Positions 42,520 through 54,085 of a stretch of 64,000 nt of DNA are shown here, one piece after another. The notes beneath the pieces are model-generated. The model saw only the letters and a program-made list of their open reading frames with translations, was not told the DNA's origin and made no database searches. This stretch comes from Enchytraeus crypticus. Taxonomy: Eukaryota > Annelida > Clitellata > Enchytraeida > Enchytraeidae. The DNA lies in the NCBI GenBank assembly GCA_905160935.1, contig CAJHZI010000241.1:319501-383500 (forward strand), read 5' to 3'. The position numbers were made by a program, and so were the translations under genes. Every line of letters begins with the position of its first letter. Positions within the stretch are counted from its first letter, which is position 1.

Positions 42520-44190
42520 ATGTCTAGCACAACCTCATCCACCTCTATGGAAGGGGCTGCCGCAGCCTACGTTTGGGGATACCCGACCATTTCCCCTTCC
42601 CTACTTACCAACGGACATCAATCAGCTGGTTTGATAGCATTTCAGGGCTGGAATCCCACAATATCAATGATTCTTGAATCCGACGCTGCCCCTAACGCTT
42701 CAAACATCTCGACTGGAAACCTATCCGAGATTCCACTAGCCGCTTACGATTTGCCTCGCCTACTAACGACAATTATAACTCTCGGCATCATCATCCTCTC
42801 CGCCATCATAGGCAACGTCTTCGTCATCGCAGCCGTTATTCTAGAACGAAACTTGCACAATGTGGCAAACTATCTGGTCGCCTCACTGGCGAGTGCAGAT
42901 CTGATGGTAGCCACTCTCGTCATGCCTCTGGCCGCAGTCAACGAGGTTACGACGAGATGGTTTCTGGGACGAGCTGTTTGCGATATGTGGGTGACGTTCG
43001 ACGTGATCTGTTGCACTGCCTCCATTCTCCACCTGGTTGCTATATCAGTCGACAGATATTGGGCTGTTACAAGAGTGGCCTATATTCACAACAGATCAGC
43101 CAAGAAAATCCTCTTCATGGTAGCGCTCAGTTGGATGTTAGCTCTGGCGATATCTGTGCCGCCGCTGTTCTTTATAAGTCCAGATTTCGATCCGAATATT
43201 TCTGGAGAATGCGGCATCAATCAGAATCTCTTCTATCAGACATTCTCCACAATATGCGCATTCTACGTGCCGTTCATCGCAGTCATGATCATCTATCTGA
43301 AGGTTTTCCTTGAGGCGAGGAAGAGAATTCGTAAGAAGAGGTTCAAGCAGAGTAAGCGTCAGATGTTGGGCTCGGAATCGGTGAATATTCAATGCGATGG
43401 AACCACAGCTCTTGACGGGCACTCAAACATTTCCAATCCAACTCCAACCGATGCATCGGCAATGGCAGGCAACGCCGATACATACATGTACAGCCCTTTG
43501 AGTACGGGACCTGATAACCTAACTATGGGTTCTCTGATTAAAAATCAAGCGTTAGGGTCCAAAGAAACCCTCAGAGATGAGACAAATTGTAACGGAGTGG
43601 GAACTCATAAGTTCGAGCCCGAGAGTCGATCCTCTGGGTCACAGGGTTCCGCCGTCAGTCCAATCCGCTCCCACCTAGGCCTACATCCTGACTCTGGAGG
43701 TCAACTTTGTGTTCCTTTAGTGAAAGGTCAAGCTCCGGGGCCGGTGGAAGGTGGACTTTACGCTCAAACTTCAAAAGGTAATCCCCCGAGTAGTCTTAAT
43801 CTTAGGGGAAGTTTCATGGATTTAACAAAGCAGTATCGTGAGAGACGTCCCACTAGGAGAGTTTCCTCTCCAAAAACTAAAGAACGACGGGCGAAGGAAA
43901 AGCTAGAACAAAAACGAGAAAGGAAGGCTGCCAGAACTTTAGCCATAATTACTGGATCTTTCTGTATTTGTTGGCTGCCGTTCTTCATCGTTGCCATCAC
44001 ACGGCCGTTCTGTGGAACTCACTGCCAGTTTCCAGAACTTCTTCTCAGTATCATAAACTGGCTGGGCTATTTCAACAGTCTTCTCAATCCAATCATCTAC
44101 ACTGTGTTCAACCCGGACTTTCGTCTGGCTTTTCGAAAAATTCTCTTTGGTAAATACAGACGGCAGAATTATCAAAGGACACGGTCGTGA
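42520..44190 (+). CDS. HTR1A: 5-HT1-type serotonin receptor (GPCR, intronless coding region)
   Basis: A 556-residue class A receptor, expected in the plasma membrane and coupling to Gi/o. N-terminus about 80 residues with NAS, NIS and NLS glycosylation sites at 59, 62 and 67. Key residues: N99 (1.50), D127 (2.50), C154 and C231 (disulphide), D161 (3.32, amine binding), DRY 178-180, S243/T244 (5.42/5.43) and A247 (5.46), P251 (5.50), CWLPFF 484-489, N513-W514 (7.39-7.40), NPIIY 523-527. The 5.42/5.43/5.46 set and TM6-TM7 text (INWLGYFNSLLNPIIY) match vertebrate 5-HT1A closely. The third inner loop is about 200 residues. The short tail has no cysteine for palmitoylation. An in-frame TGA at 42484 with no ATG between supports this start. 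HTR1A is the nearest name; a one-to-one relation is not shown. Confidence 0.93.
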   Translation: MSSTTSSTSMEGAAAAYVWGYPTISPSLLTNGHQSAGLIAFQGWNPTISMILESDAAPNASNISTGNLSEIPLAAYDLPRLLTTIITLGIIILSAIIGNVFVIAAVILERNLHNVANYLVASLASADLMVATLVMPLAAVNEVTTRWFLGRAVCDMWVTFDVICCTASILHLVAISVDRYWAVTRVAYIHNRSAKKILFMVALSWMLALAISVPPLFFISPDFDPNISGECGINQNLFYQTFSTICAFYVPFIAVMIIYLKVFLEARKRIRKKRFKQSKRQMLGSESVNIQCDGTTALDGHSNISNPTPTDASAMAGNADTYMYSPLSTGPDNLTMGSLIKNQALGSKETLRDETNCNGVGTHKFEPESRSSGSQGSAVSPIRSHLGLHPDSGGQLCVPLVKGQAPGPVEGGLYAQTSKGNPPSSLNLRGSFMDLTKQYRERRPTRRVSSPKTKERRAKEKLEQKRERKAARTLAIITGSFCICWLPFFIVAITRPFCGTHCQFPELLLSIINWLGYFNSLLNPIIYTVFNPDFRLAFRKILFGKYRRQNYQRTRS

Positions 44191-45116
44191 CTCTTAGTAA
44201 ATAGACTTTCTGTAAAGGTTAACAGTAATTATAATCGATTTTAGCGAATTCCATAAGATTAAATGTACATGTATGTAAGTGTTTTTATACTGCGAAGGTG
44301 TAGATTGCTATGCTATATTGATATTAGTTTCTAAGTTATCAGCATATTGGAAGCACTAATGAAATAGTTGGCAGAGTTAGAAATTGTTCACCGATGGCTG
44401 CGTTACACCTTTACGCAAGCGAGTCTATTTTTTCAGTGAGAGTTAGCAACTTTAAGATTTGAACTCTTCGACACCTGCCGTACGTATTCGTAAGCGGCGA
44501 GTTTCGCAGCTACACATATAGGGCCTAACATTGGAAGTATTTTAGCCTCGGTTGAAATTATGTTTATGTTGAAAAATATTGATTTCTGATATTTTAAATT
44601 TTCAGACGTAGAAATCGATTCACTGATTTTGAATTTTGCTATTAGGTAATTGCACTCTCATTATCCACTTTGGAGCTGAATGACTTGCTTTAAATACGTG
44701 TACATTTATATCTTTAGAAGCTTGCATACTGATTGAAAATCATGAATACTCATTGATCGGTGATTGTAGTCGATGCAAGTTAAGGATATTGAAAATATTA
44801 TCTACACAGAATGACCAGAACTTATTTTGACGGTATTATATTATATCCACTAGGTCACCTATCGAAGAAACGAAAGTGAAATTCTATCATTATAAACACT
44901 CATCTTGAGATGATTGAATGATTTTAAAGCATCAGCGATTCTAGTGCCGTGAGACTGTTATGAGGGATGATAGCTAGACTTAGTACACGAGCTTCAAGTA
45001 TTTTTCTCCACTAATATTACATTGAAACTCGCATTCTGTGATTCAGTGCCGCTTGCCGCACTCTGACACGGCTGAAACACTCAGCTGAAAGTCTATTTTC
45101 AGGCTAGATGAATAAA
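44191..45116 (+). other. Serotonin receptor 3' flank / possible 3' UTR
   Basis: No coding sequence. The first AATAAA motif noticed downstream is at 45111-45116 and a second is near 45252, so a 3' UTR of about 0.9-1.1 kb is possible. Confidence 0.35.
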
Positions 45117-45752
45117 TTTAGAATAGATCTAAACCTAAAGTAGTCGGCAAACATTCCGTAGCAGGCAATTAGAATTGTTATATTCAAAAGCCAACCAATA
45201 AGCTATCGACCATTGCTTTACCATGTCTAACTTACGTAGGCTCTGTCTCTAAATAAAACAAGTTCATATCTCTAAATAGTCCGTGGATTAAATCTTTTCG
45301 AAAATTGTTTAATACCTACGAAAAACACATACTAAAACAATGTCAGCTATATTCTGTGTATCAATCCATTGTGCATTAAAAGACAATTAAAGATAATGCA
45401 TTAAAGGTAATGTCTTTCTGATCGTCTTTGAATAAGTCTGAAAATGTAATGCAAAGGTTAATATGTACAAATCTCTCTACGGGCGACTTTGAGAAGATGG
45501 CATTTCATTTTAACACAAATGTTCTTTAATTTAAAAATAATTAAAGAAATATAATTAACCTAAACTTTGAATAACTGTTAAAGTAATCTAGGCGATTCAA
45601 CTACTTGCGATATGTTTGTGCTTATTAAATTGGCCTACGTCTCGAAATGCAGTGTATTGTTTTATTTTTATTTTTCTTTGCATCGTTTGTTGCGCGTTTG
45701 CGTTTTTTGATATGTTCTGTATGTGCTTTGGTTGCCCAAGTGGCGTAGTAAA

Positions 45753-45823
<71 letters not shown>

Positions 45824-45830
45824 TATATGT
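45753..45830. repeat. (TA)n microsatellite
   Basis: Pure TA run of about 65 bases. Confidence 0.92.
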
Positions 45831-46059
45831 TTAATATTTTCAGGTGGTGTGTAAAATATTTCCTTCTTTGTACTTTGTATTCCTAATGTAATACCGGTCA
45901 AGTGTAATGTATATAAATATATAAAGAAAGCTATTTGCTGCATCACCAGTCAATGTTTCATTAAAGATTTGAATTAGATTGCAATGTAACGTATAGTTTA
46001 ATACAATTTTCGCACTTCATGACAACAACAACGCCGACTGTGTGATTGGAAAGTTAATC

Positions 46060-46165
46060 GTCTAACGCAATGTCTCAATATCGTAGGGGTAACGTCATGA
46101 AGTTTTAAATGACAGATTCTGAGATGAATTGAACCCTCGTGGGTTCGAATCTCAGCCGCGCTGAT
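46060..46165 (+). repeat. tRNA-like sequence, probably a SINE head
   Basis: CGTGGGTTCGAATCTCAG is a good B box, preceded by a diverged D-arm-like segment (GTAGGGGTAACGTCATG). No full cloverleaf can be drawn by eye. Confidence 0.35.
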
Positions 46166-46682
46166 CTGAGAGTAAAATCTCGGACAATCACTGGGCTGGT
46201 TACACGGAAAATGAAATAAATTGCCTAACGGTTTAAACATGTGGTATTAAAAAGTGATAGATATCAACATAGTTGATCATTTCACTATAATGCGTGTTTA
46301 CTTTGCAAGCATTGTAATTTATTAACCTAGTTCCGCCTACATACTGAGGCCACTAAAAGTTTATCATACGCAACGATTTGCTCCTAAAATTATTAGGAAT
46401 AAACCGATAATGTAATTAATGGTTGATGCTAATTCGTAATGTAATAACTATAGGCCTAAACGTTTATTTAAAGCAATAACAGGTAATGTAATTAATGGTC
46501 TATAGTGATTTTATTATTATGAATGACAACGCTACGCTAATGAAGTTGTATTTGTTGTTGCGCTGCTGACTGACACAACATTAAAGAAACTATCCGGTAA
46601 GTCAGGATGTTTATATGTATGTATATTTTGTTAAAATATTATGTATATATATTCTTTTTGCAAATAAATTACTGAAGAGCAT

Positions 46683-46955
46683 AGGTCAATCCTAATACAA
46701 AGGTTAAGCCTAGTGCAGAGGTCAAGCCTAGTGCAGAGGTCAAGCCTAGTGTAGAGGTCATGCCTAGTATAGAGGTCAAGCCTAGTGTAGAGGTCAAGCC
46801 TAGTATAGAGGTCAAGCCTAGTGTAGAGGTTAAGCCTAATGTAGAGGTCAAGCCTAGTACAGAGGTCAAGCCTAATGCAGAGATCAAGCCTAATTCAGAG
46901 GTCAAGCCTAATGTAGAGGTCAAGCCTAAAGCAGATCTTAAGCCTAATGGTCATT
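46683..46955 (+). repeat. 18-bp tandem repeat, about 15 units
   Basis: Units of GAGGTCAAGCCTAGTGTA with minor changes. As 18 is a multiple of three, open frames appear on both strands (hexapeptides EVKPSV and GLTSVL). Each unit carries AGGTCA, the nuclear-receptor half-site, in direct orientation every 18 bases. Confidence 0.9.
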
Positions 46956-47044
46956 GGTGCAGAAGTCAAGCCTATTATCCATTAAAATCTTTTGCATGAA
47001 ATCGTAATAAGCCTAAAATTTAATGTAGACAAGTTGTCAATGAG

Positions 47045-47117
47045 ACGGGTATCTGGCTCAATGGTAGAGCGTGCAGCTCAAGATCTATATTCCCGTGTTC
47101 AAGTCCTAGTCTCTTAA
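47045..47117 (+). repeat. tRNA-like sequence / tRNA pseudogene
   Basis: GGCTCAATGGTAGAGCG is a good D-arm and A box; CGTGTTCAAGTCCTAG is a B box; GAGAC pairs with GTCTC at the ends. The anticodon stem does not pair, so it is more likely a SINE head or pseudogene than a working tRNA. Confidence 0.45.
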
Positions 47118-47457
47118 ATAATGAAGCTAAATCCTAGGAAGATGTGTGTTTTGCCTTAAATTATAGTATATCTTCAATATACGCTTTCACGAGGCAAGAT
47201 TACTGACAATTATCAAAATAAGTAGACAAAATAAAGACTAGAGGTAATAATGTATTTTGTTGATTTAACTAGCTTTGCTGACATTGACTATATTAAATGA
47301 TTTCGGTTTTTTCAGTTCGAACAGTACCTAACAGCATGCATTTAGCGAAAAAATTCGTTTAGATACGTAGATACATGTACATGTATATAGATTGATAATT
47401 GTAAATTCTGAATTCTCCAAGAATATTGATGTTTAAAAAGGAATATTATAAATGGTT

Positions 47458-47566
47458 TAAAGATACACTCATATGTGGACACGAAGAAGAAAAAGGAAGA
47501 TAGAGATGAGTGGAGGCGCTATATGCCATGGACCTGCCAGTAGGCAGTGCACTAAAAGCGTGAGAA
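47458..47566 (+). mobile_element. RTE-like LINE 3' tip
   Basis: ACTCATATGTGGACACGAAG, GTGGAGGCGCTATATGCCA and TGGACCTGCCAGTAGGCAG, then TGCACTAAAAGCG. Confidence 0.78.
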
Positions 47567-47797
47567 TAGTAAAAGATCACTCAAGAGAAATTTGAATTCC
47601 TTAGCTTCCAATCTTCAACTGATGTAATTCTCTGAACATGTATAGCCTATCTGATATTTTTCCCACCATAGACATAATAAATCTACCCTGACCATTTTTG
47701 ATCACCGGACTGGCTTTGGTTTAGGATCTTACTTCTCCTCAGCACATTTCTTCTGCAGATTGATCTGGGTGAATTGATCTGTAGTGATGTGTGCTGT

Positions 47798-47868
47798 TGG
47801 GGACGTCCCTGACATCATCCCTCGATGAGGAAACGGACTTTAAACCTTTATTATTATTATTTTTTTTG
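47798..47868 (+). mobile_element. Short element tail with (ATT)n
   Basis: GGGGACGTCCCTGACATC, GATGAGGAAACGGACTTT and AAACCTTTATTATTATTATT. It abuts the 3' end of a minus-strand LINE-type fragment, so the two elements are tail to tail. Confidence 0.55.
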
Positions 47869-47889
47869 GGGGGGGATTTGATAAAAACG

Positions 47890-49500
47890 ATTCAAGCAAT
47901 ACGGTGCTGAATCGCCGCCCGGCTACTCGAGGTCATCAAACCGCTTAAAAGAATTATTGAAGCAGACTGCATTAAATCTTTGCAAAGTCATGGAAAGCCT
48001 TTGCCAAAGAAAAGAAGTCTCTCGCTTATCTCCGGTTTGCTCTGCAATAAGTCTGCCTATGCCATTAATAAAGTCAGCTCCTTCGGGATTCATCGGGCCC
48101 ATGGTTTTGAATGGCCACCGGAACAACTTCACATCCTAAGGACAGATCACGGTATTTATCCAACTTCCTAGAGGCGGCATGAACAGCAGCTCCACCGGCT
48201 GTGACTGAAGTCGTATTCAGGTAGGAGTTTGCCATAATGTCAATGACCGTGACGTCCCATACGGCACATTTACCATTGCACCAGGGCACTAAAGTCAAGC
48301 CGTTCGGACGCTTGCCGTCTGATCTGGACAACCCACTTGATTCCTTAGAGGAAGGGATGCCTGCTCTTGAAAGTGCTCGCCATATCAAGTCATTTAAATT
48401 GTGATGGCGAGACATTCTACCAGAGCTTCGTTTGCAGGAGAGGCCGTGGAGACCTAAAGCGTCGACTTCATAACCGCAGGGGCACATGTGAGGCTCGCAA
48501 GTTTTCGCCCCTAAACGGAAACTAACGGCTACTCGAATCGCCTCATTGTCTAAAAGAAGCCCACAAGAAGCAACAGGGAGAGCGTGAAGCCAGTCGCTGC
48601 TTCTTTTGGTTGATACAGCTAGGAGTCGTGCTTTTTCTACTGCATTGGACTGGGATTCTAACAGACTGGCATAAATCCGATCCACTATAAGACGGTCCCA
48701 TGATTTCTGGTTACTGACTGAGGTAGAAGGTTGAGCACTGGAGGTGAGGCTTTTGGACCAAACTGACAACGCAACGTCAATGGATCTATCGGCAGAAAGG
48801 GAGCACTTATGAAGGATGGCGTCTTGCAACTGCCTCGTTCCCATCTCTGATGCCAAGAAGGCTGAAGGCGCGATATGGGAAACAAGACGAATTCCAAGAC
48901 CACCTTTGCTCACCGGTAAACTGGCTTGCTGCCACTGAAAATCAGACAAATCTGCGTTGATAACGGCGCACAAGCATTGCCTAAGAGCCTCGTCGTAGTC
49001 TTAAAGCCGCGGATTAGAGAAGCTCGGACTAGAGCGCAGAATGTGCATAAGTTTAGGTGCACTTAATGAAAAGCGAAGGATTGTCAAAGCATCATGAGCG
49101 GCTAGTGACTTCAAGCGCGATGCTAAACGTTTGAGAACCTCCAAGCGACTAGATAAAGCGGTGGAAGTAGCTTCTTCTCCAGAGAGTGGCGCGCCGAGTA
49201 GAGTACTATGGGATAGGCCCATTGGCACAAAGGATGACAAAACTGAGTTGCCCGGAGATTTGCAAACTGATGATATGACTTCGCACTTGGTACGATTCAA
49301 CTGAAGCCCAAATTCTTGGCCTCTGTCGATGAGAGTCTGTACATCATTTGCAATCGACGACTCGCAACCACCAAGAGTAATGTCATCTAGGTATCCCACC
49401 GTGAGAGCGCTAGAGAGAGAAGTAAGGAGAGGGTGAATAGTCAAACAAAGCAGCATGGGCCCTAAGGGATCCCCTTGTTGGACTCCTTCCTGTGATTCAA
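47890..49500 (-). mobile_element. LINE-type pol fragment with restriction-like endonuclease
   Basis: Read from high to low coordinates: QQGDPLGPMLLCL, then GYLDDITLGG (catalytic Asp pair of reverse transcriptase), LNRTKCEVIS, a thumb/connection stretch (APKLMHILRSSPS), SLPVSKGGLGIRLVSHIAPS, then CPCG...HGLSC (metal-binding knuckle), a conserved RH...ND, and RPNGLTLVPW...WDVTV, which looks like a PD-(D/E)xK endonuclease core. It ends near QRFNAVCFNNSF. This order is that of non-LTR elements with a restriction-like endonuclease. Clade not determined. The copy is 5'-truncated at an (ATT)n tract near 49560 and its frame is broken about three times, so it is inactive. The 3' end runs into C8-A8-(TAA)n. 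Confidence 0.75.
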
Positions 49501-49574
49501 TGCATCAGTCTCCGAACTTCAACCACGAAGGGCTTGAGTAAGCTAGATGGCAAAATATTATTAAATATAAATAT

Positions 49575-49772
49575 TATTATTATTATTATTATTATTATCT
49601 ACCATCCGACACCTACTCTGTCCCACCTATCACTTTTGATGCTTAAACAGCCAACATTCAGCACACATTTAGCATGTGCTTTTCTGCCTTATCGCATATT
49701 GGCAAATTTGCGTAGGATTTACAACTCACTTAATCAGTCTATCAGCTCTATAACGAGCAGATGGAGTGATTA
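49575..49772 (+). other. (ATT)n tract and short open frame of unknown origin
   Basis: After (ATT)n a frame of about 55 codons reads LSHLSLLMLKQPTFSTHLAC and ends SITSRWSD. It looks like the tail of a retroelement polymerase but cannot be assigned. Confidence 0.25.
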
Positions 49773-50489
49773 ATGAAGCACAAGATACTGCATAAGAGCA
49801 ACAATAACTAGTATCGATTAGCTTGCACTCTGCGGGATTGCTTGGTACAGAGGTGGGATAATAAATTGACTGGAGTTCTGATTACAGGAGTGCAAGTTAT
49901 GACGTACGTTATACTGTAGGTTTGGCTAATTATTATTGCGTACAGATAATTTACATTTAAGTGCACATTTTGACGTCAATTGCACTATAGATATGAGTGC
50001 GCATTGGTCTTATTTTGAGTTAAGGAGGTTAAAGTGGAATTTAGAGCATTTGGTTAAACTTCACGTTAATGAACATAGTTAGGCTACGTGCGGTTCGGTG
50101 AGCACATGGATGGGCCACCGCCAAGTGAACCGAGCGTTGACAGATTTGAATGAAAAAATATACCCAGGACCTTGGAAGGTAAGACATAAATACGCGCCGG
50201 ATGACATTAACGAGATATCAAGCAATATCTAAGTCAACAATTTTAATACTAATTACCAGGGAAGGAGGATATAGCCAAAACAACAAAAGCAACAACTAAG
50301 AGACTAAGGAACAACTGGAAAACTAAGGACAGCTAAGGAAACTTTTTAAACCCATGCGTTTGTTACTTGGGTAATCATACTACCCAAAAAGAACGACATT
50401 TACATGTCAGCGGAGAGTTATTTTATAAGTAAAATTTAGCGGATGGTGTTTACGCAAAGCAAGGTCTTTATTTCTTCCATTCATTCAAT

Positions 50490-50570
50490 CATTCATTCAT
50501 TCTTTCTTTCTTTTATTTTTCTTTCTTACTTTCTTTCTTTTTTCTTTCCTTTTTTCTTCCATCAGCTACT
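50490..50570. repeat. T-rich (TTTC)n low-complexity tract
   Basis: CATTCATTC, then TTTCTTTCTTT. The Phe/Leu/Ser frame here is compositional. Confidence 0.85.
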
Positions 50571-50742
50571 AGACCTAACGCACAAATTCCTAGCGCCTCT
50601 AATTAAGCTCATTAGTAAGCATCGAGTTTTCGATGAACAACTTTGAGTAATAATCATTCGGACCTTCCACTGCTTATTTTACGTAGCTATTCATTGCTTA
50701 CTCATATAACTGCGTGAATTATTCTTCCTGGATATCTCTCTT

Positions 50743-50872
50743 TCTCTCCTCTTTCATAATGCACTGCCTACTGGCAGGTCCATCGTGTATAACGCATCCA
50801 TTCATCTTTATTTTCCGTTTTCCTCTTCATGTCCACATACGAGTGGTTCTTTAAATCATCTAACATGATACA
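50743..50872 (-). mobile_element. RTE-like LINE 3' tip
   Basis: ATAATGCACTGCCTACTGGC, AACGCATCCATTC and TCCACATACGAGTGGTTC, then AAATCATCTAACATG. Confidence 0.8.
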
Positions 50873-52489
50873 CCAATATCCTTGGGGCATTCTACTTATG
50901 AAGAGGTGGGATCCTTATGGCGTCCTCAGCTTCGACTAACATTTACTGGGCATGGGCGCATTCCCTGAGAAAACAATTCTGTATATCCATCAAACTATCT
51001 TCAATAAGTATATTTTAATTTTACAACAAATATTTTTCTGTTATCCAATGCGAAAATTAACTTATGTCACCTATATTAGCGGAGTTGCACCTTCAGGTTA
51101 GTATAACATCCTTGCCTTTTTTACTCTCACAGAGCTTACCTTTAATTAACTGACACATTGACAAGTTAGTTACACGTAAAACCTCCGGACTTCCCAGTAG
51201 AGTCATCTTAAAAAGGTCCTATCATGAACTAGCCACCGGTGATTCAGGCCTTATAGGCTTCTGGGAATCTAGTCTTTATGAATTCTAGGATTTAGAATTC
51301 CAATCCGCTGGAAATGGCCATGATTCTGGCCGTCACACTGTCTTTACTTAAACTGCGCATAAATTAAACCAGAAAAATAAATCTGATATTTAATATAATT
51401 AATTTAACAAATTTATTGTATTTGATAAGCTACGATTTTATTTCGAAATGGTGATACGAGGTGGATGCTTGACTTACTGTGGAAATAACCCAGTCTTTTA
51501 TAATTCTGCTCACAATGTATATATTGCGATATTAGAATTTCTGGTTCGGGTGAAAAGTAAAGAGAAATTCTAAGACTATTATGTATAGGATATAGTATGC
51601 ATTAATACATGCTAAATATGCATGTATATTATCTTTGCTGTTCGTATTTTGTTAATACTCGTTTTGATAATGATTGCCAAAAAATTAGGTAAAGGAAAAG
51701 TTCTCAATTATCATAAAATTAAAAACAATATCTGGTAGGCCTACCTAACTATCAATACCTCATTATTCGCCTCTAGAGTAAGGTAGTATTTTCTAAAATG
51801 TGCACATATTTAAAAACATGTGAACATTTTCTAACGTTTATTTGTAATGTAAATCATGTGACTTACGCACTTTTTATCAATTGACTTTGTTTTCACGTAA
51901 ATTGTAATAAATGGGTGAAAACTAATTTGATTAGTCCTAATCATAGAACGGCGTATTATTATCAAGACTTCTTTCAGCTTCTTATCACGTAATTTATTTT
52001 ATTCAGAAGCATTAGCCAAGGCAACAGGTCATGGAGAAACCTAATTGATCCATATTTACATAGGAACAGATTGTAGTGTATATCAAAATAGTAAATTCTA
52101 AAATTGATCTACAGCGGACACTGTAAATAAAGAAAGTAGCTTTGATGCACTAGCGCTTATTGTAATACTAACTTTATTCTAGAACTATGTTTTATTATAA
52201 AACTAGAATCAGATGCAAGAAAAGCATATCAATCAAATCGATCATAAAATGAACAGAATAAAAACTACACAGTTATACCAAGAAATAACAATAAGCTAGA
52301 GCATAATCTGATGTTAAGACGTAATTGTATCGTCATGTTAGTCGCCTATAAAATTCACGAAATTAAGGAGAAAGAAAATTCCAATCTAACTAGCCACTAC
52401 ATAGTAACGGTTTAGTATTCATCTTGTGCAAATAGGTTGTAGGCTACAATGCTGCAAATGAATCATAATTCAGTGATTCATAATTTATT

Positions 52490-52785
52490 TTTTAATTCAT
52501 TGATTCATCAAGGATTGATTGATTTATATATTCATTGATTCATTGATACATTGATTACTTTATTCATTCTTTGATACATTCAGTCACTCTTTCTTTATAA
52601 TTTTTTATTTTGTTTGTTTATTTACTTGTTTATTTCTTCACTCTTTCTTTCTTTCCTTCTTTCTTTATTTTTCTTACTTTTGTCTTTCTTTTCTTTCTTT
52701 TTATTTATTTCTTTATTTCTTTCTTTCTTCCTATGTTCTGTATTTATTTCTTTCTTTCTTTTTTTCGCCCAGTCATACATTCGTT
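52490..52785. repeat. ATTCATTG and (TTTC)n low-complexity tract
   Basis: Repeating TTCATTGATTCA then TTTCTTTCTTTC for about 200 bases. Confidence 0.85.
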
Positions 52786-53009
52786 CCTTCAATTAGTTAT
52801 TGCTGTGGTTAGCTTTTTGACTACAGTATATTAGGTAGAAAGGTCAAGCAAATTGGTAGAAAAGGAGGCAATGATAAAAATTAGGGAAAATAGGCCCAGC
52901 TAGGCTATATCATAGCTATTGCGAATATGAAGTCTGCAGTTCAGATATCTTAAGGTTTTATTTATCTTATTGTCATTGGTAGTCGTGTATGTTATCACAA
53001 CATAGCACA

Positions 53010-53192
53010 GACTTGTCGTAATAGAGACCAATTAAGACTCAGATTTTTCACAGCAGAGATTAATCATAATGGAGACTAGTTATTAGAGAGACTACTCTTG
53101 ACGGAGACTAGTATATCAGAGACTAGTCGTGATCCAGATTAGTCCTAATAGAGACTAGTTATGACGCATATTAGTCATAAGTTAGACTCTAG
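53010..53192. repeat. Degenerate tandem repeat, about 20 bp
   Basis: Loose units around AGAGACTAGT and TAGTCATAATAG alternate for about 180 bases. Too diverged to count exactly. Confidence 0.6.
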
Positions 53193-53924
53193 GGTCATAG
53201 TTGCGATACTGGCCATAGAGAGAATAAGAAACATAAATGTGTATTAAAATGAAATGGCTATTAGTCATGACATTCACTAGTATTTGCGATGAGCGATGTC
53301 TATTCATAAATGCATAATATCATTGGTCTCTCTTATGGCTATGCTCAACTCTCGATCGACGTGTAATTTGTAGTTTTATTTATTCACTAATGTTAATCTC
53401 TGAATTAATTTTGACGATTTAATCTTCCTGTAAATTTTTTATTTAAAAATTGTAAAAACTCGTCAACCTCGAGAATTTATACGAACCAGAAATGAGCATC
53501 CGAACTAAAGACTTAGCCGAACTCTATCTGTACTGTTCTACCTATCTAGCTGACACCAGAACCCGCCTACTGAATTGCAGAAGCACCGGAAGAGAACGAG
53601 ACGTAAATATAATACTACGGAAACAAAGAAGGGTGTCAGTTTAAACTCTGATTACTATTCCCTATTTCACCGATATAGCCGAGCATAGATATATCGATAT
53701 AGACATAATCCAGAGACTGCTTATATCGATTAGCCAATACCTCAATAGGAAGACGTTGATGACAGTATTGTTTTGCAGCTTATATCCCATCGATCCCTCA
53801 TTGCTGAGAAATCTTTACTTCCACATTCAGACATCCGCGTACGTACGAAGAGATAAGCAATTGTGTACACAGAAAGTAGTACACTAAAGTTCATACGCTT
53901 GCCATACTTGCATTAGAAATGTAT

Positions 53925-53984
53925 ACATACACTCATGCATATATACATACAAACACACATATATGAATATATACATACATATGT

Positions 53985-54035
<51 letters not shown>

Positions 54036-54085
54036 TATATAGTATATATATAATATACAGTAGTTGTACATGCATATACATATAT
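53925..54085. repeat. (TA)n microsatellite
   Basis: ATACATAC variants then a pure TA run and TAGTATATA units. Confidence 0.9.

Noticed and set aside
46760-46999. Hexapeptide-repeat protein (EVKPSV)n, and (GLTSVL)n on the other strand
   Set aside because: Both frames result from an 18-bp tandem repeat. No flanking coding signal.
47045-47117. Functional tRNA gene
   Set aside because: D-arm and T-arm are plausible, but the anticodon stem does not pair and the acceptor stem has only five pairs.
52610-52834. Phe/Leu-rich membrane-like protein
   Set aside because: Low-complexity (TTTC)n sequence; no stable composition outside the tract.
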